Source: Ligula intestinalis (lineage: Eukaryota > Platyhelminthes > Cestoda > Diphyllobothriidea > Diphyllobothriidae). From it: a stretch of DNA of 64,000 nucleotides. The stretch's first letter is position 1; the number at the start of each line of letters is the position of its first letter. Under the pieces are notes generated by a model. It was not told the origin of the DNA, searched no databases, and saw nothing but the letters and a program-made list of their open reading frames with translations. The DNA lies in the NCBI GenBank assembly GCA_036362985.1, contig JAYGXS010000006.1, forward strand, positions 14,907,645 through 14,971,644. Reading direction: 5' to 3'. Both the position numbers and the translations under genes were made by a program. Shown here piece by piece: positions 11,300 through 24,600 of this stretch.

Positions 11300-11560
11300 G
11301 GACAGCCGTCATGTTATACTAATTGACATTGTCTGGTATTAAAGCCTCATCATTATAAACTTAACTAAAGCAAAAAGATAGCCTTTCTTTAGTTATAAAT
11401 TTGACGAAGACGCAATTCACTATAAAGTGAGTTCAAGTGAAAATATTCGTGCACATGTTCTCCATTGAATATATTTGTATTAATGAAGCCATCGAAAGTC
11501 GGCTGGCCAAAATCATACCACTTAAGTAGTTATTTTTTGTAGACTGCAGTTTTTGGAGGC
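11300..11560 (+). repeat. Degenerate copy of the long-TIR element at 37257-38181
   Basis: Shares ATTCGTGCACATGTT, TTGAATATATTTG and CCACTTAAGTAG-type blocks in the same order as 37890-37990 and 39960-40065. No open frame. Confidence 0.45.
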
Positions 11561-11709
11561 GACAGGAAATAGGCTTATTTAAAATTTAGCATCCTGAAGT
11601 GACAGAAAAATCGTGAGGTAACGCTATAGGACAATTAAACTAAAAACTCCACTTTAGTATTCTGTTCGAAACAAAAACACCTTCCAGAATTTCTGTTAAC
11701 AATAAATGA

Positions 11710-13020
11710 GCTAGTCTATATAATTCCAGGGGAGACTTTGCAAAAAATAAGCGTGCTTTGGCCGTGAAGAAAGCGCTCGTGCTAGATATGTTCAAATGTC
11801 ATCTTGTTGCGTCGCCAAGAAAAGCCAGTCTTACAGAGTCTGACATTCCAGAGGTACCTTTATTGGCACACTCTCCCGCATATTCGGGCGAATAAATTTC
11901 TCAAAATAGCTGTTTTCTTAGGTGTTTTTCTTAGTTGCTGGGTGTCCACTCGGACAGTTCTGGGGCTGCAAATGTGTCGCACTTCAGCCATCAATCCCCA
12001 GATTTAACGAAAAAGAACTGTGGAGGAAAGTAAGGTAATCTCCCATCCAGGTTTACTCTGGAACTTCTTTGTGTTGAATAGCTTCATCTTCTTGTGTATG
12101 CAAAGAGTCACTGAGGAACGCGAGTTCATTACTCGTTTCAGGCTCTGCGAAAAAATTTAGCGAACAGTATGCCCTGTTAAACTTCAGAAGTAGGACGTTA
12201 ATGTCAGGCAGACACTGTTGTCCACGTACAGACCACAGAAGTGGAGGTCACCACTGGTATCCTTGAAAAATGTTTTCACCACCTTGCCCATTAACGCTTG
12301 CAACATGTTTGGCTGACCTCCGAGACGCATATAAACCTCGAGTATTAAGGGTCCACGTAACTATAGTGGCGTGATTCCAAAGTGCCGAAAACAAATGATT
12401 CCGGTCAAGCATCAGTCATTCCGCAATAGCAAAAAACGATAAAGTAGGCCTTTGTGAGAATGGTCCTAGCAAAAAACATAACAAAGCAACTGCGAAGCAA
12501 CCAATAATAGTACAAGTGACTGGGTACCGTCATCTCATTGATCTCAAAAACTACAATTGCGAAACTTAACAAGTGATTTTTAAGAACGCGGCTGACAGCC
12601 ATTACCGTGCCGCTCACCGCTTTGTTCAACGTCCTGCGTTTACCTTACATGCTGCACTCAGTCTGCACATGTGAGCAACACCCTTGGTTCTGCCCTAAGT
12701 AACTTCTAAAATCAGGTGGCAACGGCATTCTCGAGTCCGAGTCAGCACAGTCATCACATGCTCTGACGTCAACAGAGGATCTCTATTGCCAGGGGCAGCA
12801 GTCCAGAATTCTACATGCGCTCATCTTTCCCAATCGTCACCCAGTCTTGAGTGTGTTTTTCAAGCACTATCCCCAGTGCAGGCAACATTAAAAACAACAG
12901 GCTGACATAAAAATGGTACGAGTCGCTCAGCAAACTCTTTAGACAGGGCCGCTGATGCCTGTATATCGTATATGTTAATTGTATGAGGACAAGAATGATT
13001 TCTACTTTGCTGGAGAAATT
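11710..13020. other. No gene recognised
   Basis: No coding frame or repeat that I can assign. The PLE remnant begins at the right edge. Confidence 0.4.
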
Positions 13021-13830
13021 CTTTGGGAAACGGTACTGTTATCACCCTAATGAATCGAGCGAAAACGCATTGTTCTAACTCCGACCTCTACCAAGCCGAA
13101 CTCAATTACCTATTCACATTGTTTTCAAAAAACGGCTACCCCAGAGAGTTCGTGCGTCGATGCATGAAACAGCAAAAGTTTAAACAAAACAAAAAGGAAC
13201 TACAATGTTCCAATGAAACGCCTGATCCAAAAAATTGGCGAACACTTCCATGTATTAAAAACGTGTCTGAACTCGTTGAAGAAGTATCAAATCCAAGTAG
13301 CGCACAAACCAACACATACTTTACGAAACCACCTTGTACACCCTAAGGATAGGGTTGGCTATTTAGACAGAAAAGAGGTCGTTTACAAAATTCCTTGTAA
13401 CTGTTGCAATACAGTTTATTGCGGACAAACAGGACGATCGGCTTCCACACGCTAACGTGAACATCAGTGAGCGGTAAAGGGACGATATCCGTTGTCCGAC
13501 GTCACCATGCACACAGTAGAAACTTATCACCAAGTTGCATGGGACAAAACTTGCAGTTTCGGCTTTTGCCCATACAAGAAGGGTCGCGAATTTTTAGAAG
13601 CTATGAATTCCGACGAATACTGCATCAACAGGCACGTTGAATTGGATCCAATATACACCAACGTTAAAAAGGCCTGGAAAATAGACCAACCACAAAAGCA
13701 GGCTAATGACCACAGCTGACACAGCATTATCAATTTTTTGACACGTTTAAAAGTGTGAACTGTTAATCACACTATATCCTCACGTTTGAAGACGACCTAG
13801 CGTGCTAGCGTCGAAAATCTACGAACAAAG
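13020..13830 (+). pseudogene. Penelope-like element remnant PLE-a (3' part)
   Basis: This is the C-terminal third of a Penelope-like retroelement, which encodes a reverse transcriptase joined to a GIY-YIG endonuclease. Visible in order are NRAKTHCSN and SKNGYPREFV (end of the RT thumb), then after a frameshift EVVYKIPC, the YCGQTGR core of the GIY-YIG domain with Cys for Ile, an HTVETYH block and CINRHVELDPIY at the C-terminus. Stops and frameshifts near 13345 and 13456 break the frame, and the catalytic RT core is absent. A hammerhead-like motif follows at 13785, as expected for the 3' pseudo-LTR. Confidence 0.82.
13785..13825 (+). ncRNA. Hammerhead-like motif after PLE-a
   Basis: TTGAAGA, one extra C, then GACCTAGC-GT-GCTAG(C)GTC forming an 8-bp hairpin with one bulged C, then GAAA. 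The first core base is T instead of C, so catalysis is doubtful. The layout matches the other PLE-linked motifs. Confidence 0.4.
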
Positions 13831-14600
13831 TTTGTTAGCGTTTCCCGAAGAATTTCTTCATCAAATTACATTTCTCGGGATGCCTATTTTCAAATTCATA
13901 TTATTTCTACTCACTTAATTGTCTATTTTACTGAAGAAAAAATGAAATATGTGGTTTTATGTAAGTTCTAAAGAAAATGAATGCTTATTGGAAAAAAATG
14001 TAACTTGTATCCTTGCGAGTTTCAAAATATTGTCTAGGTATTCATTCAATAACGGGAATGGCTTCTTGAATTATTCTGCAAGGCTTCATAGTTTTTGAAC
14101 AATTAGCTCATCCCACGTGTATTCATCTATTTTTTGACCAACACATGGAAACGCAGAGATGTCTATTTGCAGACGAGATGATTTTATTTGCTTGTCTAGA
14201 TTAACTGGTTGGGGGCTAAGATATGACCCGAACCAAAACACCTTGATGGTCACTTTCTAGCTACGTTGTGACATTTTAATTATCGGTAAAACATCGTTGC
14301 CGACCAGCCGCTGTGAATCGTTGGAACGGACTATCATCTCTACCCATAGATCTAAATGGAACTTCAACTGCACCAATAACGTCTGTACTTTAATTTTGAT
14401 TTTAAATAAGTGGCTAAGAGGCACGCAGATTCTTTTGTACATGGACGCGCATGTGATGCAGATTAAATAGGTGCCACAGTGAAGGCCAGATCCGAGGAAG
14501 ACACTGTTGTTCGGTTAATGAGGTAAATGTCCGGAGTGTAGCTGGCCAGAATCAACGGGCTTAATTACACTTGCGCTTGCCGCAAATGAAGCAATATTCG
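13830..14600. other. No gene recognised
   Basis: AT-rich and featureless to me. Confidence 0.4.
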
Positions 14601-15229
14601 GTTCGTGATTAGTGTTACCTCTAGGCGATCTTGCCCACACACAACAGAACGATCCCCATAAAGCCCGACGCAGAGGAACACGCACTCCCAAATGATGCAG
14701 ATAAACGGTGTTCGTCGGCGTGTCTTTGCCCCCGACTGAATGCGCATGCGATAGTCAACGTGCCTGCCGCCCGAATTTTGTGCTTCCGCTGACATCAGTC
14801 GCGCCGGCGTCAGCCCCCTTCCTGGCGTGGGCGTGCGCACGGACGCGAGTGTGCATAGGCCTTGGGTCAATAATGTGGGCGCACGTCGCCCAATCGAGAC
14901 GGGTTTCAGTGATTGGTCGAGGCAAACGCACAGACGGACACAGCTGCGGCTGCTACTGTCACGCCGTCGACAATTCCTGCAAAAGGCATCCCTTCGAAAG
15001 GCACCCTCGCAGCTGTCCAGTGAATCAGAGGCACTGTTGTGCGCCTACAACGAGGTGGATCCCCGATAGCGTCCGGCCCTTGTCTAGCGACAGTGACAGT
15101 ACCTCTGTGACTTCCTCTACTTTTTTCAAATCCTACACTTTTCGCTGGAAGTTACTTCCCTTCGTTCGTACGTGAGCCAGCAGGCATTCGCTTGAAAGAG
15201 TGGCTGAGCATCTGGACATGTAATATGCA
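14600..15229 (+). promoter_or_regulatory. Upstream region and probable 5' UTR of junctophilin
   Basis: GC content rises over about 600 bp before the junctophilin start, as expected for a promoter and 5' UTR. No TATA box or initiator could be fixed by eye. An ATG at 15225, 5 nt before the chosen start and in another frame, begins an overlapping upstream frame that could lower translation. Confidence 0.35.
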
Positions 15230-15683
15230 ATGTCCGCGATGGCAGCAAGTGAAGCAACAGCAAAGGAGACGCAGCCACCATCATCACCCAACAAGCCCGT
15301 CTATCTTCCAGCAGGAAGATACGAATTTAAAGACTCTGGAATTTATATTGGAGAGTGGTTGGATGAGAAGGCTGTCGGGTTGGGACTCATTACAAAGGAC
15401 AAGTCCCAAGGAGAGTATACGGGATTATGGGACGCCGGGTCGGAGAAATCGGGAGTCTTCCTGTGGCCAAACGCTCCGGGTGCGATGTACGAAGGTGAAT
15501 GGGCCTCCAATCGAAGAAATGGCTTCGGCGTCTTCAATCGTGAGGATTGGACCATCATGGGAAAGTTTGTAGATGATTTCATAACCATCGGCGTCAAGGG
15601 TAAGGAGAATACTGCGGCGCGTTTTGAGGGTCGTTTTGAGAACGGACTGCCTGCCTTTGGCGTGGAGACTTATGGTGACGGAG
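15230..15683 (+). CDS. JPH: Junctophilin exon 1: start and MORN I-V
   Basis: Encodes residues 1-151 plus one base. The start is the first Met after an in-frame TAA at 15221. A Pro/Ser-rich lead of about 25 residues precedes the MORN array: GIYIGEW near 37, EYTGLW near 62, MYEGEW near 86, a weak motif with IMGKF near 109, and RFEGRF near 131 followed by GVETYGDGG. The YxGxW and GxG spacing and the AGxxxSGVFLWP block correspond to vertebrate junctophilin MORN I-III. The donor is G|GTAAGC, phase 1. Downstream, the open frame to 15730 is intron read-through. Confidence 0.92.
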
Positions 15684-18600
15684 GTAAGCGTGATTTTATT
15701 CTTTATTTTAATCGGAGCTACCTGGCATAAAAAAGCTTTGGAGTTACTTTCATGCCTGGCAACAGAGAGGTATAATTTCTAGTGTTCGAATTGACTTAAC
15801 TAATAACGTAACGCATTTAGAATAACCTCGGTGATCTTACCAGATGATAGTAGTGAACGGGGAGTGTAGGTATGGCCATCAGGAATTCCAACTCCTACTT
15901 TACGTTCCCTAATGTTAGACTCTGTATTGGCTTGTCCAAAGTACAAATGTTATTCTAAATATCCTACAAGTGCACGACCTTCAGTCAAACCTTCGAAGTG
16001 CGATGAGGTCAAAATACACTAAACACAGTTTCGCCAAGTCTGACATTAAAGTGCACCGTTTTGCGTCGAGCGAGTAAGAAGATATTCGCTTAATATCTCG
16101 CCAGATTCGTACAAAAACCATGTCAGCTTTTCAATCTGTCTGAATGAAGAATGGGTGGGGACAAATATTATGCTAAGGGGTGAAGATGTGCTTTTTAGCG
16201 GGCCTATAGGCGACATCGGTAATGAATAAGGAAGCTCGATTCATTTTCTTTTTTCCTTTTCCACGTGATTAAGCTTCCAATTTATGTGGAATTTGCATTA
16301 AAGTAGCCAAGAAACCAAATAGAAAGAAGCAGATAACGTATTTTTGTGAAAGCGTGTTCACGGATCAGATTACGTGGACTGACCTAGAGAAGCGGCAGTC
16401 AGTCACATGACAACAAGTAACTATATAGGAGTAGTCACTTTCACCACTGTCCATGTTCCCGGCAGCAACTGAAAAAAACTTCAATGTAGCCTAATGATAA
16501 TGGCAGACTAATCAGCACTCAGGCGCGTGATTGCAATTCTCAGATGCTACCGACCTAGGGTTGAACAAAACTAGTTGACGACAGTCGATAAACCAGAACT
16601 CACCATCCGGTATCATTTACCTTTGACGAAACTTCTCCTATGAAACGAATTCCTCAAAGGGGGTCCTTTGAAATAAAACCTGAATGAATCTGCTGGGGGT
16701 GATCCGCATATACTGTGCTCCAAGGATAAGCTGCAAGCTTTTGGTATGCTGGGTGTCATTGGGAGGAATTTCAGCCGACCCCGTTAACTTTGTTAGGAGA
16801 AAAACAAATTTTCATCTATCATTAAATGGAAAAACAGTTAAACGATAGCATATTTGAAGAGTGGTTCATGTGGATAAAACAGATAAACTGGGTTTCGACA
16901 TACTGACTGCATCACAATACTGCATAGCGTGACCAATAACAGATGCAAGTACACCATATCAGTGAATTTCCCTTGCAATCAATGATAGTATTTCTCACGT
17001 TAATTAACTAGCCATAGGATGGACTGGATAGTTGGCTAGTCGGTCATGAAGACAAATGTGCATGATAAGGTGTCCGATTCGTAATTTTATCCAAGACGAA
17101 ACCATTCCCTGCGTTTGCACTTACTTAAGCGTTGGTCCCTACCTTGTGAAGAGAACTTAATTAAGTAGCTTATCAGCAAATAGCTCATTCCAGTAATCTA
17201 CTTTTGTCAACTACACATTCTTACTACGCTTCCTTCGAGAGAGAGAGAGAGAGGTGACTTTAGTTGGTTTAATCCGCTAAAGTCCATAAAAACCGATAAA
17301 ATACAGTTCAGTCTAAAAATCCGTCCCCCTTGCTGTCTTCGATTTACAAATTATACATAACGCTACCTTAGATATAAAAGTAATAAATTTTGAATCCGTT
17401 CCGGAGTATGCAGTGCGGATGAAGGTCAACTAATTTGAGCGCATGCGCAGACTACCGTGTGCCCTACAGCAGTGTGTGTGTGCGTGTGTGTAGGGACGGT
17501 TACTACCGCGTGACTCGGCTCATAGTGATAGTATACTTACGTAGCATCTACCGCGCAGTCTTCGCCCTTACTTACCTGGACCTGGTGTCATGACAGAGTC
17601 CAGAAAAACGCAGGGGGCACCAAGTGCACATGGCTAGCGTGACGGAAGCCCCCATCTAAGTTTGCCAACCTACCCTCACGCCTACCATGTGGACGTGTGG
17701 ACGTCTACCGCATGGCTCGTTTTAGAAGCAACCAAATCATTCATGCAGCATTGAACAAAATATTAATACGTAGTTTTTCTAGACTTCGAAGTTTTTCGGA
17801 GGACGATGCTTCATTTGTGCAACCGATAAGGAAAATTTATAAGCAGAATATATTAGGGTTGTTAATGAGAAGAAGCAAATGTGATTGCTGGAAAACGAAA
17901 CTATATTCATCTGACGTTTCGGATTCTGTCGCGAATCCATCATCAGAGCCAGTAGCAGAGTGTGCAACACTGATTGCTATCTTATTCCTACGTCGGTCAT
18001 GGGTAGGCAGGGCTAAGAACATAGCATTCATTTATGGACAGAGTGCAGTTATTGCCAATGCAAGCGAACATGCGAATCCCAGGAAGTAATTGCCTAACAT
18101 TTCGAAATCCGTCATAGATTAATCATCAGAGACATTAGCAGAAACAGGTAATTCATGCACAAGGATTTGCAACGTTTATACGATATAGTAAGGATGCCAC
18201 TGCACACTTATGGCAATTAATGACCCCCTATCGAGGATAATTGTCCGCTTGTGCGCTAATTGCTTGATGACGCGCGTGTGGGCCGTGAATTGCTGAATTT
18301 TCCTCGCGCGTGGTGGAATTGGACGCGATGATCGTCCGGCCATCTGGTTCGCCGGCGCTGGCGTTGGCCTTTGCGTTCCCCAAGTAACTACTTGCTTTGG
18401 CCAAATTGAGCCTCAGCACCGAGTATGCGTTGAGCAAGTCAGCGCAGATGATTTATATACTGCAGACCGTGAACTACGACTCAACTTATTCGCAACTTAG
18501 TCGTGTGAGTTTGCTAATTGTTAGCTAAGTATCCTTCCAACTATGGACATTTCATACCCCTCATTCGCATCAGTGTCCTTTGATAGTTGGATAGCCGTAG

Positions 18601-21600
18601 CATTCCATTGGAATATTCAAATGTATTTATAGAAAATAACTGAAAGTTTGGTTCTAAAATTTGTTATCTTGACATTTGACCTGACAATCATAGAATTTTT
18701 AACACTGTACAATCCCGAGAAATATCTCCTTCACCGCTCTACCGAACAATGTTATCAGATAGCAATAAAATACACGTTTAAGCTTATTCTATTGAATGTG
18801 TAGATTTAAATATTTTGAATCAACTCACAAAACAAAAGTGTTCAAAGAAGATTATTTTGATTTCATAGCAATCACAACCAATAGCCTTGCAATCCCTCTC
18901 TCTCTCTCTGAAGTAGAAGCGTTTCTGAGCTAATCAAAAGAATATTAAACAACAAGATAGATACGATCGCATACACCTATTGAGTTGCTTTGCATGCCTA
19001 GCTTATGTCTCCTAACGAATAGATTGGCTATGTTCCTACAATGGAAGTCGTCTAAAAATGCTATGCACAAGATGCGATGCAGTCTATTTCAATCAAATCG
19101 GAAACCTTTTTCGTACCGTATGCATTAACATCGGCTCTTAATATGCATAAATTGTGAACTATTCCAGACGCTTATTCATACAGTAGATGGTAAACCCTGC
19201 CTAGGAAGGGTCTTACATCGTTACTGCCTGTCCAAAAGGAACAACAACAACGTACAGCTAAGGTGCACCCAGCGTAAACGGATTAATATTGTTGATGTCC
19301 ATTTATCTGGTTTACAATGCGAACAATGACAGCTACCGTATTCCGACATTGAGCATTAATTTTTGGATAGAGTACAGTCATTGCAAATTAAGGCGAACCT
19401 GCGAGTCCCATGAAATAATTAAGAAGAAGCAGATGTGATCGCTGGGACAAGAACTGATGTTTTGGATTCCGCCATTGATCTGTCATCAGAGACATCAGCG
19501 GAGGCGGATGATATATGCACAACAGAATCGGTTAATTCATATACAGGGAGTTGCGTTATTATAGGATAAAGTCACTGTGCTACTACATACTTATGAAAAT
19601 TACCGACTTCCCCTATCGAAGATAATGACTCCCTAGAGGAGAAGAAGAAAGATTATCGAACACTGGAATCATAATTTTATTAGTCTGAGCTTTCAGGCTC
19701 CTGCAGGAGTCCATCGTCAGGGATTGGACAAACAGCAGCAACTGCGGTGGCTAGTTCTGGCGTGTGCACAAAACAGCTAAAAATTGAGCGGGTAGAAAAT
19801 CGATAATTGTATGCTGTGACCATCGACTCACTACTGCGGACTTTATCAGTATGTGCTAGTGGGCGAGATCGGCGTGGTGAGTGGAAATATTTACAGAAAT
19901 AAAGTCGTCAGCAAGCAATATCCTATAGGGGAAAAGTCAATCATAAGTCATAGGAAAGAGGGGGACGGACGGACGGACGGACAGACAGGAACACCAGTGC
20001 CGTGAGTCTGGACATACCTGCGCAGAGCAACATATGAGGGAGCCAGCTCGGTGCATCGGTTAACTGAGTTGTCATCCGACTACCAGGCTTTAATAAGTTC
20101 TTGGCCCGTCTTGCTGCTTGCGTGGGCAATTATCCTCGCACATGCGAAGTTGTACTCGTGACCCGTCTCGTAGGTGTGGGTTGCCACTTGCGAAGCTTCA
20201 TCACCTCGTCGAACAGCCGACTTGTGTTCATGTATGCGTGAACACAGCACGCGTCCAGTCTGTCCCATATAATTTACATAATAGTTTAGACATGGTATGC
20301 GATACACTAAACTCGACTGCTCACTAGGATTTAGTCGATCCTTGATCCTTATGACCCGGCTGCGCATTTTAGCCTTGGGACGATGTGCGATAGCCATTCT
20401 GCATAAACTGGTCATGCAGATTTCGAGCCTCACGTGCTCTTTCTTCCGGGTTACTGCAGTGAGTCTGGATTCTTTTGAACAGCGTTCTCAAACAGCTTCG
20501 TTTGTGAGCCATCGGATGGCAGCAGCAAAAACTAAGAAGCTGTGTGGTGTTCGTTGCCTTGCTGTAGACACTCGTTTCTATGTTGCCGTCGGGAGTTCGC
20601 ATGACGAGAACGTCGAGGAAGGGCAGCTGCTGATCCTTTTCTTCTTCCCGCATGAATTGTATTTCTGGGAAGATCGAGTTGAGAAGATCATGGAAACTCT
20701 GCAGCGTGTTCCTTCTGACGATAACGAACGTTTCGTCAACGTAACGGTGCCAAAAGATCGGGGGCTGTTGGGTGAAGGCAATCTTTTCCAACTCTTGCAG
20801 GACCGATTCTGCTATAAAACCGGAGATTGGAGAGCCCATCGGAGTTCCCTTGATTTGTTCGTAAGTCGTTCCAGCAAGGGTGAAGTTGGTCTTTTGGCTA
20901 AATTGTTCGATTTTAAGTGGACTCTGGGTTTCATCGTACGATGAACGCACTTCCACTACAGTAAATAAATTATAATCAACAGGATAACGGACCCGTGACT
21001 CGCGTGTAGACGGTGGACTACTTTTCGCTTAGTGACTAAGTAACGCGTATTTGAGGCACAAGTGGACAAACGCCTCCTGTAACCCAATTGGTAAGCGCGG
21101 TGTTTTGCTTCGTACTCTGGGAAAATTGTAAACTTCACGAAGTTTTGATGTGAACACAGCTGTGAAAGTAGCGAGATTCTACCAAAGGCTTCGCGGGCGA
21201 AACCGGTAGTTAAGTTAATTGGATTCTTTTTAAATCGCTATCCGCTATGATTAGCATATGCTCGAAGCATTTAGAACTGATATGCACTGTGGACTATGTG
21301 AATTCAAGTAACAAGAAGGCGATGTTATAGGGAACGCCGATCGACAGTTTTGCCATGAACAACTACCTATTCGTCCATTCGCATTTCTAAAAGATGTCGG
21401 TAAGCATATCTCAGAACACAATGTTTAAACTGAGGAACATCTAGGATAAAAAATGGGGGCGATTTCTCGTAAAATGTTGGAATCAAGGGAAAGTTGTAAA
21501 GTCGTCGTTGGGGTCCTTCAAGAAAACGGATAAAAACCGGCTGTGCAGAGGAACTAAATACGATTTGACTGACTTGAATTGTCTGTACCTCCTTGCCGGC

Positions 21601-24600
21601 TTCCTATCACTCCTATGGTCAGAAAGTCTCACAGAAGAAGAATAGTCCGTGGCAGCAGTGTTTAGGCCTTAAAAAACCCAAACAACATCTTAACCCTATT
21701 TTGCGATGAAAAGAAAGCATCTGCTACACTTGACCAAGACACAGCTATGATAATCAGCCTACCCACCGACAAGAAGATGCCGCCACTATTGTGTAAAACG
21801 AAGACTACACAAAGAAGACGACGTTACTGTTAAAGGATGACTCAACATACCATCCTAAAACGGCCGACCCCGCAAGATTACAGAATGGAAGGGGCCTTAC
21901 GGGATGGACACTAATCTCAGACGCCTTTGTCAAGTCTTAAAAAACGATAGAAAACTAATAGCCGAGATATATTGACTTCCCGAAATTCACAAACCCGGCA
22001 TTTCACTACGAACGATGGGCTGCTTAATCAATGCATCAAAATATGTGATTACACAGTCGCTTCTCCACTAGCACCATCTTTTTACGAATAAAACATTCAG
22101 TCCCAATAAAGATTCAAAAGAGCGCATCAGACAATTAAGGGGAGTCCAAGTTGCTACTGACGAGAAAATGTTAGCATTGGGCACAATCATTCCCTTCAAC
22201 TCGATTCCGCCGGTGTTGTCCACAAAAAACATTTGCTACTTGTGATGGCATCTATTGTGACCAAACTGGGATTCTCGAGTCAATCCATGTGCATGGGCAG
22301 CTGCAAACAGTGAGATGACAGCGTCATCGTCTATCCCAGGTGGCCGCTAACATATTAAGGACAAATTTGTAAAGAAAACGCTCGGGATTTCCATGTCTAT
22401 CTTATAAGGGAAGGCCGTGAATTCCCCGAGCCTATACACCAAGACCAGGCCTGCAAAGATCGGCAAATTGATTAAGATGCCTCATACGAAATCCACAGGG
22501 ATGAATTCAAATGAGCATGTTCCATCCCAAAGGGATAGAAAGCAGTGGACGCGTATGTGTGAATACGTCTGCCAAATGTAAACTCCTTTGCTAGAAACTA
22601 TTTTATCGTGAATTACAAAAGCTATAGCCTGTGAACAGCTGCTACCTATCAACATCCTTTATTTTTGCAATGCGATTACAAGTAACTGAATTATTTTGCA
22701 CTCCTTTTACAAGCCAAACCCGACCTTAAGCAAATATATACATTCAAGGACAAGGTCCACACATCTTAAATAGTCCCATCTTAAATGTCCCATTATTAAC
22801 AAATGTAACCGAAAATATTATTTACCTATGGCTAGCATTTTACTATGTACTAATTACCTTGGTATTCTTTTTTGCTAGTCGACATTGTCGTTTAAATGAA
22901 GTTGCTTTCTGTGTTAAAGATATATTAAATAAGCCAGCTATTTTTTCGTAAATTTCAGCATTAACACCTACTGAAACACATTAAAAGCCAAAAAGCCAAG
23001 GCATGTAGTCGAAAACTTGACCTGAACAGTCTACGCTAAGATTTCCTCCTCGTGAATCTGGTCATGAGGAATGTTGCCCTCAATGGCACTCTGGACATTA
23101 TTTTCTTAACCAAAAATTGCAGTCATCAGTCACGTTGCGTCCGTTTAGCGGAATTGCGGGTTTCAGATTATAATTACTAATTTTGTGCACTAAGCTGCAG
23201 CTTTTAGTCGAACTTATATGCACTGCATACCTCACAAAAAACCATTCCAGTCGTCAACAATGGACCTGGCCTTTTATAAAATGATCACACTTGAAAGAAA
23301 ATCAGATTGTAATGCAAACTAACTATGGTAAAAACAGCATGTTGTGAGCCAGCTTATGAAAGCAACTGAATATGAAACGCGGCTGTCGGTTTAAATATGC
23401 CTTAGCTCTGCACCATGATATTTCAGTCGATGCTCATACGGATTTTGTGAACAAATTGCCATTTTATACTACGATCGGACACATGCTCTGGACTCGGTTT
23501 GAATGCAACTTTCGTTCAGAAACACCCCTTCGCAACATCTACTCAAATCAAATGTTAAGCTACCTTAAAGGGTTAAAAAATTCACAAAACCTCCAGTTTT
23601 CAGTTTACAGCCTGTAAAAGCCAAGTCTTTGACATTTTATTTGATTCCGAAGACAATTTCGGTAAACATTTTCCGTTCATCACGCGAGGACACTGAGAAA
23701 CGTGTTTCCATGAATATTTTCTGTGTAAGTTTGCTTATAAACCGTTCTTCCTGCTTTGAAGACTGTTTAGGCGTTCTCATTGTATCTAATAACTTACGGA
23801 AACTTGTCTCAAGCGAAATGCATGTTGTGGCCTTTTTTCATTCAAATTATAGAAAGTTACATGAAACCTATGTAAGCATTCAGGAAGACAAATAAGGCGA
23901 ACGAAAATTTTCGATTTATTCATCATCAGGCAAATACAATAACATAAGGGAGAGTAGAGTTAACGAAAGTTTAAGGAAAGAAGAGGCTATCCAAGCGCAT
24001 GCGATAAAATCATCCTGATTGGATAAACAGAGCGAGGTAAAGTCATTACCAAGCGTGATTTTGGTCCATTGGATTGACAGCGGTTACCGAATAGGCATCA
24101 ACCAAGCGTTTGGAGTTATCTATGAAGTGCCGGCGAAACATTCCAAGTTCCTGCGTCAGCGGATACTTGTGACGGCAGAGGCAGTCACCATACACTTCAC
24201 CAGCCTAATCTCATGCGAACAAAAGGCGTTTATAGCGGCTCTAAGGCTGTCGTGGCCGAATACCGACTCAATATCCGCCAACACGCTTCCTAATAGGCCG
24301 CGAACCAGTGAAGAGGCTGCGATAGCAAGCATCCCTAGGCCCCCCACACCGTCATGAGACGATGACACCTTGCTTCCTCAAGCCTCCCAACAAAACGCGA
24401 GGGAACACATCAACAAATTGCCGGACCCCTTCCCCTCTTTAATCCTCAATTAAGAGTAGAATCTGACTACTTTTGTCCCTTTAACCTCTTCTCCCTCTTT
24501 TTCCGCCTAATTATTGCTGATTGGTTACTGAAACTTTCGCTTACTCTATCCTCCCTTATATTATTGCCCTTGCCTGATGATGAATTAACCGAAAACGTTC

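Larger units (their letters stand above)
17860..18170 (-). repeat. Hammerhead-like dispersed repeats, copies B and C
   Basis: Begins GAGAAGAAGCAAATGTGATTGCTGG like the copies at 19430 and 29150. Copy B's core is at 17907 and a second, decayed core (C) at 18099. The two are separated by a block (TTGCCAATGCAAGCGAACATG) also found at 19380 and 29105. A tandem, partly degenerate arrangement. Confidence 0.6.
19640..20960 (-). mobile_element. Penelope-like element PLE-b (5'-truncated)
   Basis: The minus strand carries, in order, the C-terminal half of the RT (20956-20369), the GIY-YIG endonuclease (20433-20080, with its tail in another frame to about 19960), a 3' non-coding part and a hammerhead-like motif at 19724-19683. 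This is the best preserved PLE here. The 5' half of the RT is missing and sequence similarity stops near 20960. It sits in intron 1 of junctophilin, antisense to it. Confidence 0.85.

Noticed and set aside
15192..15572. 126-aa plus-strand frame overlapping junctophilin exon 1
   Set aside because: Out of frame with the MORN repeats, low-complexity Arg/Ser content, no homology.
18178..18440. Similar minus-strand frames at 18228-18437 and 25601-25837 considered as a gene family
   Set aside because: They lie in a dispersed repeat, differ by indels and stops, and have no domain; similarity comes from shared repeat descent.
20297..20944. 215-aa plus-strand open frame
   Set aside because: It is the antisense shadow of the PLE-b reverse transcriptase and shows no family motif of its own.
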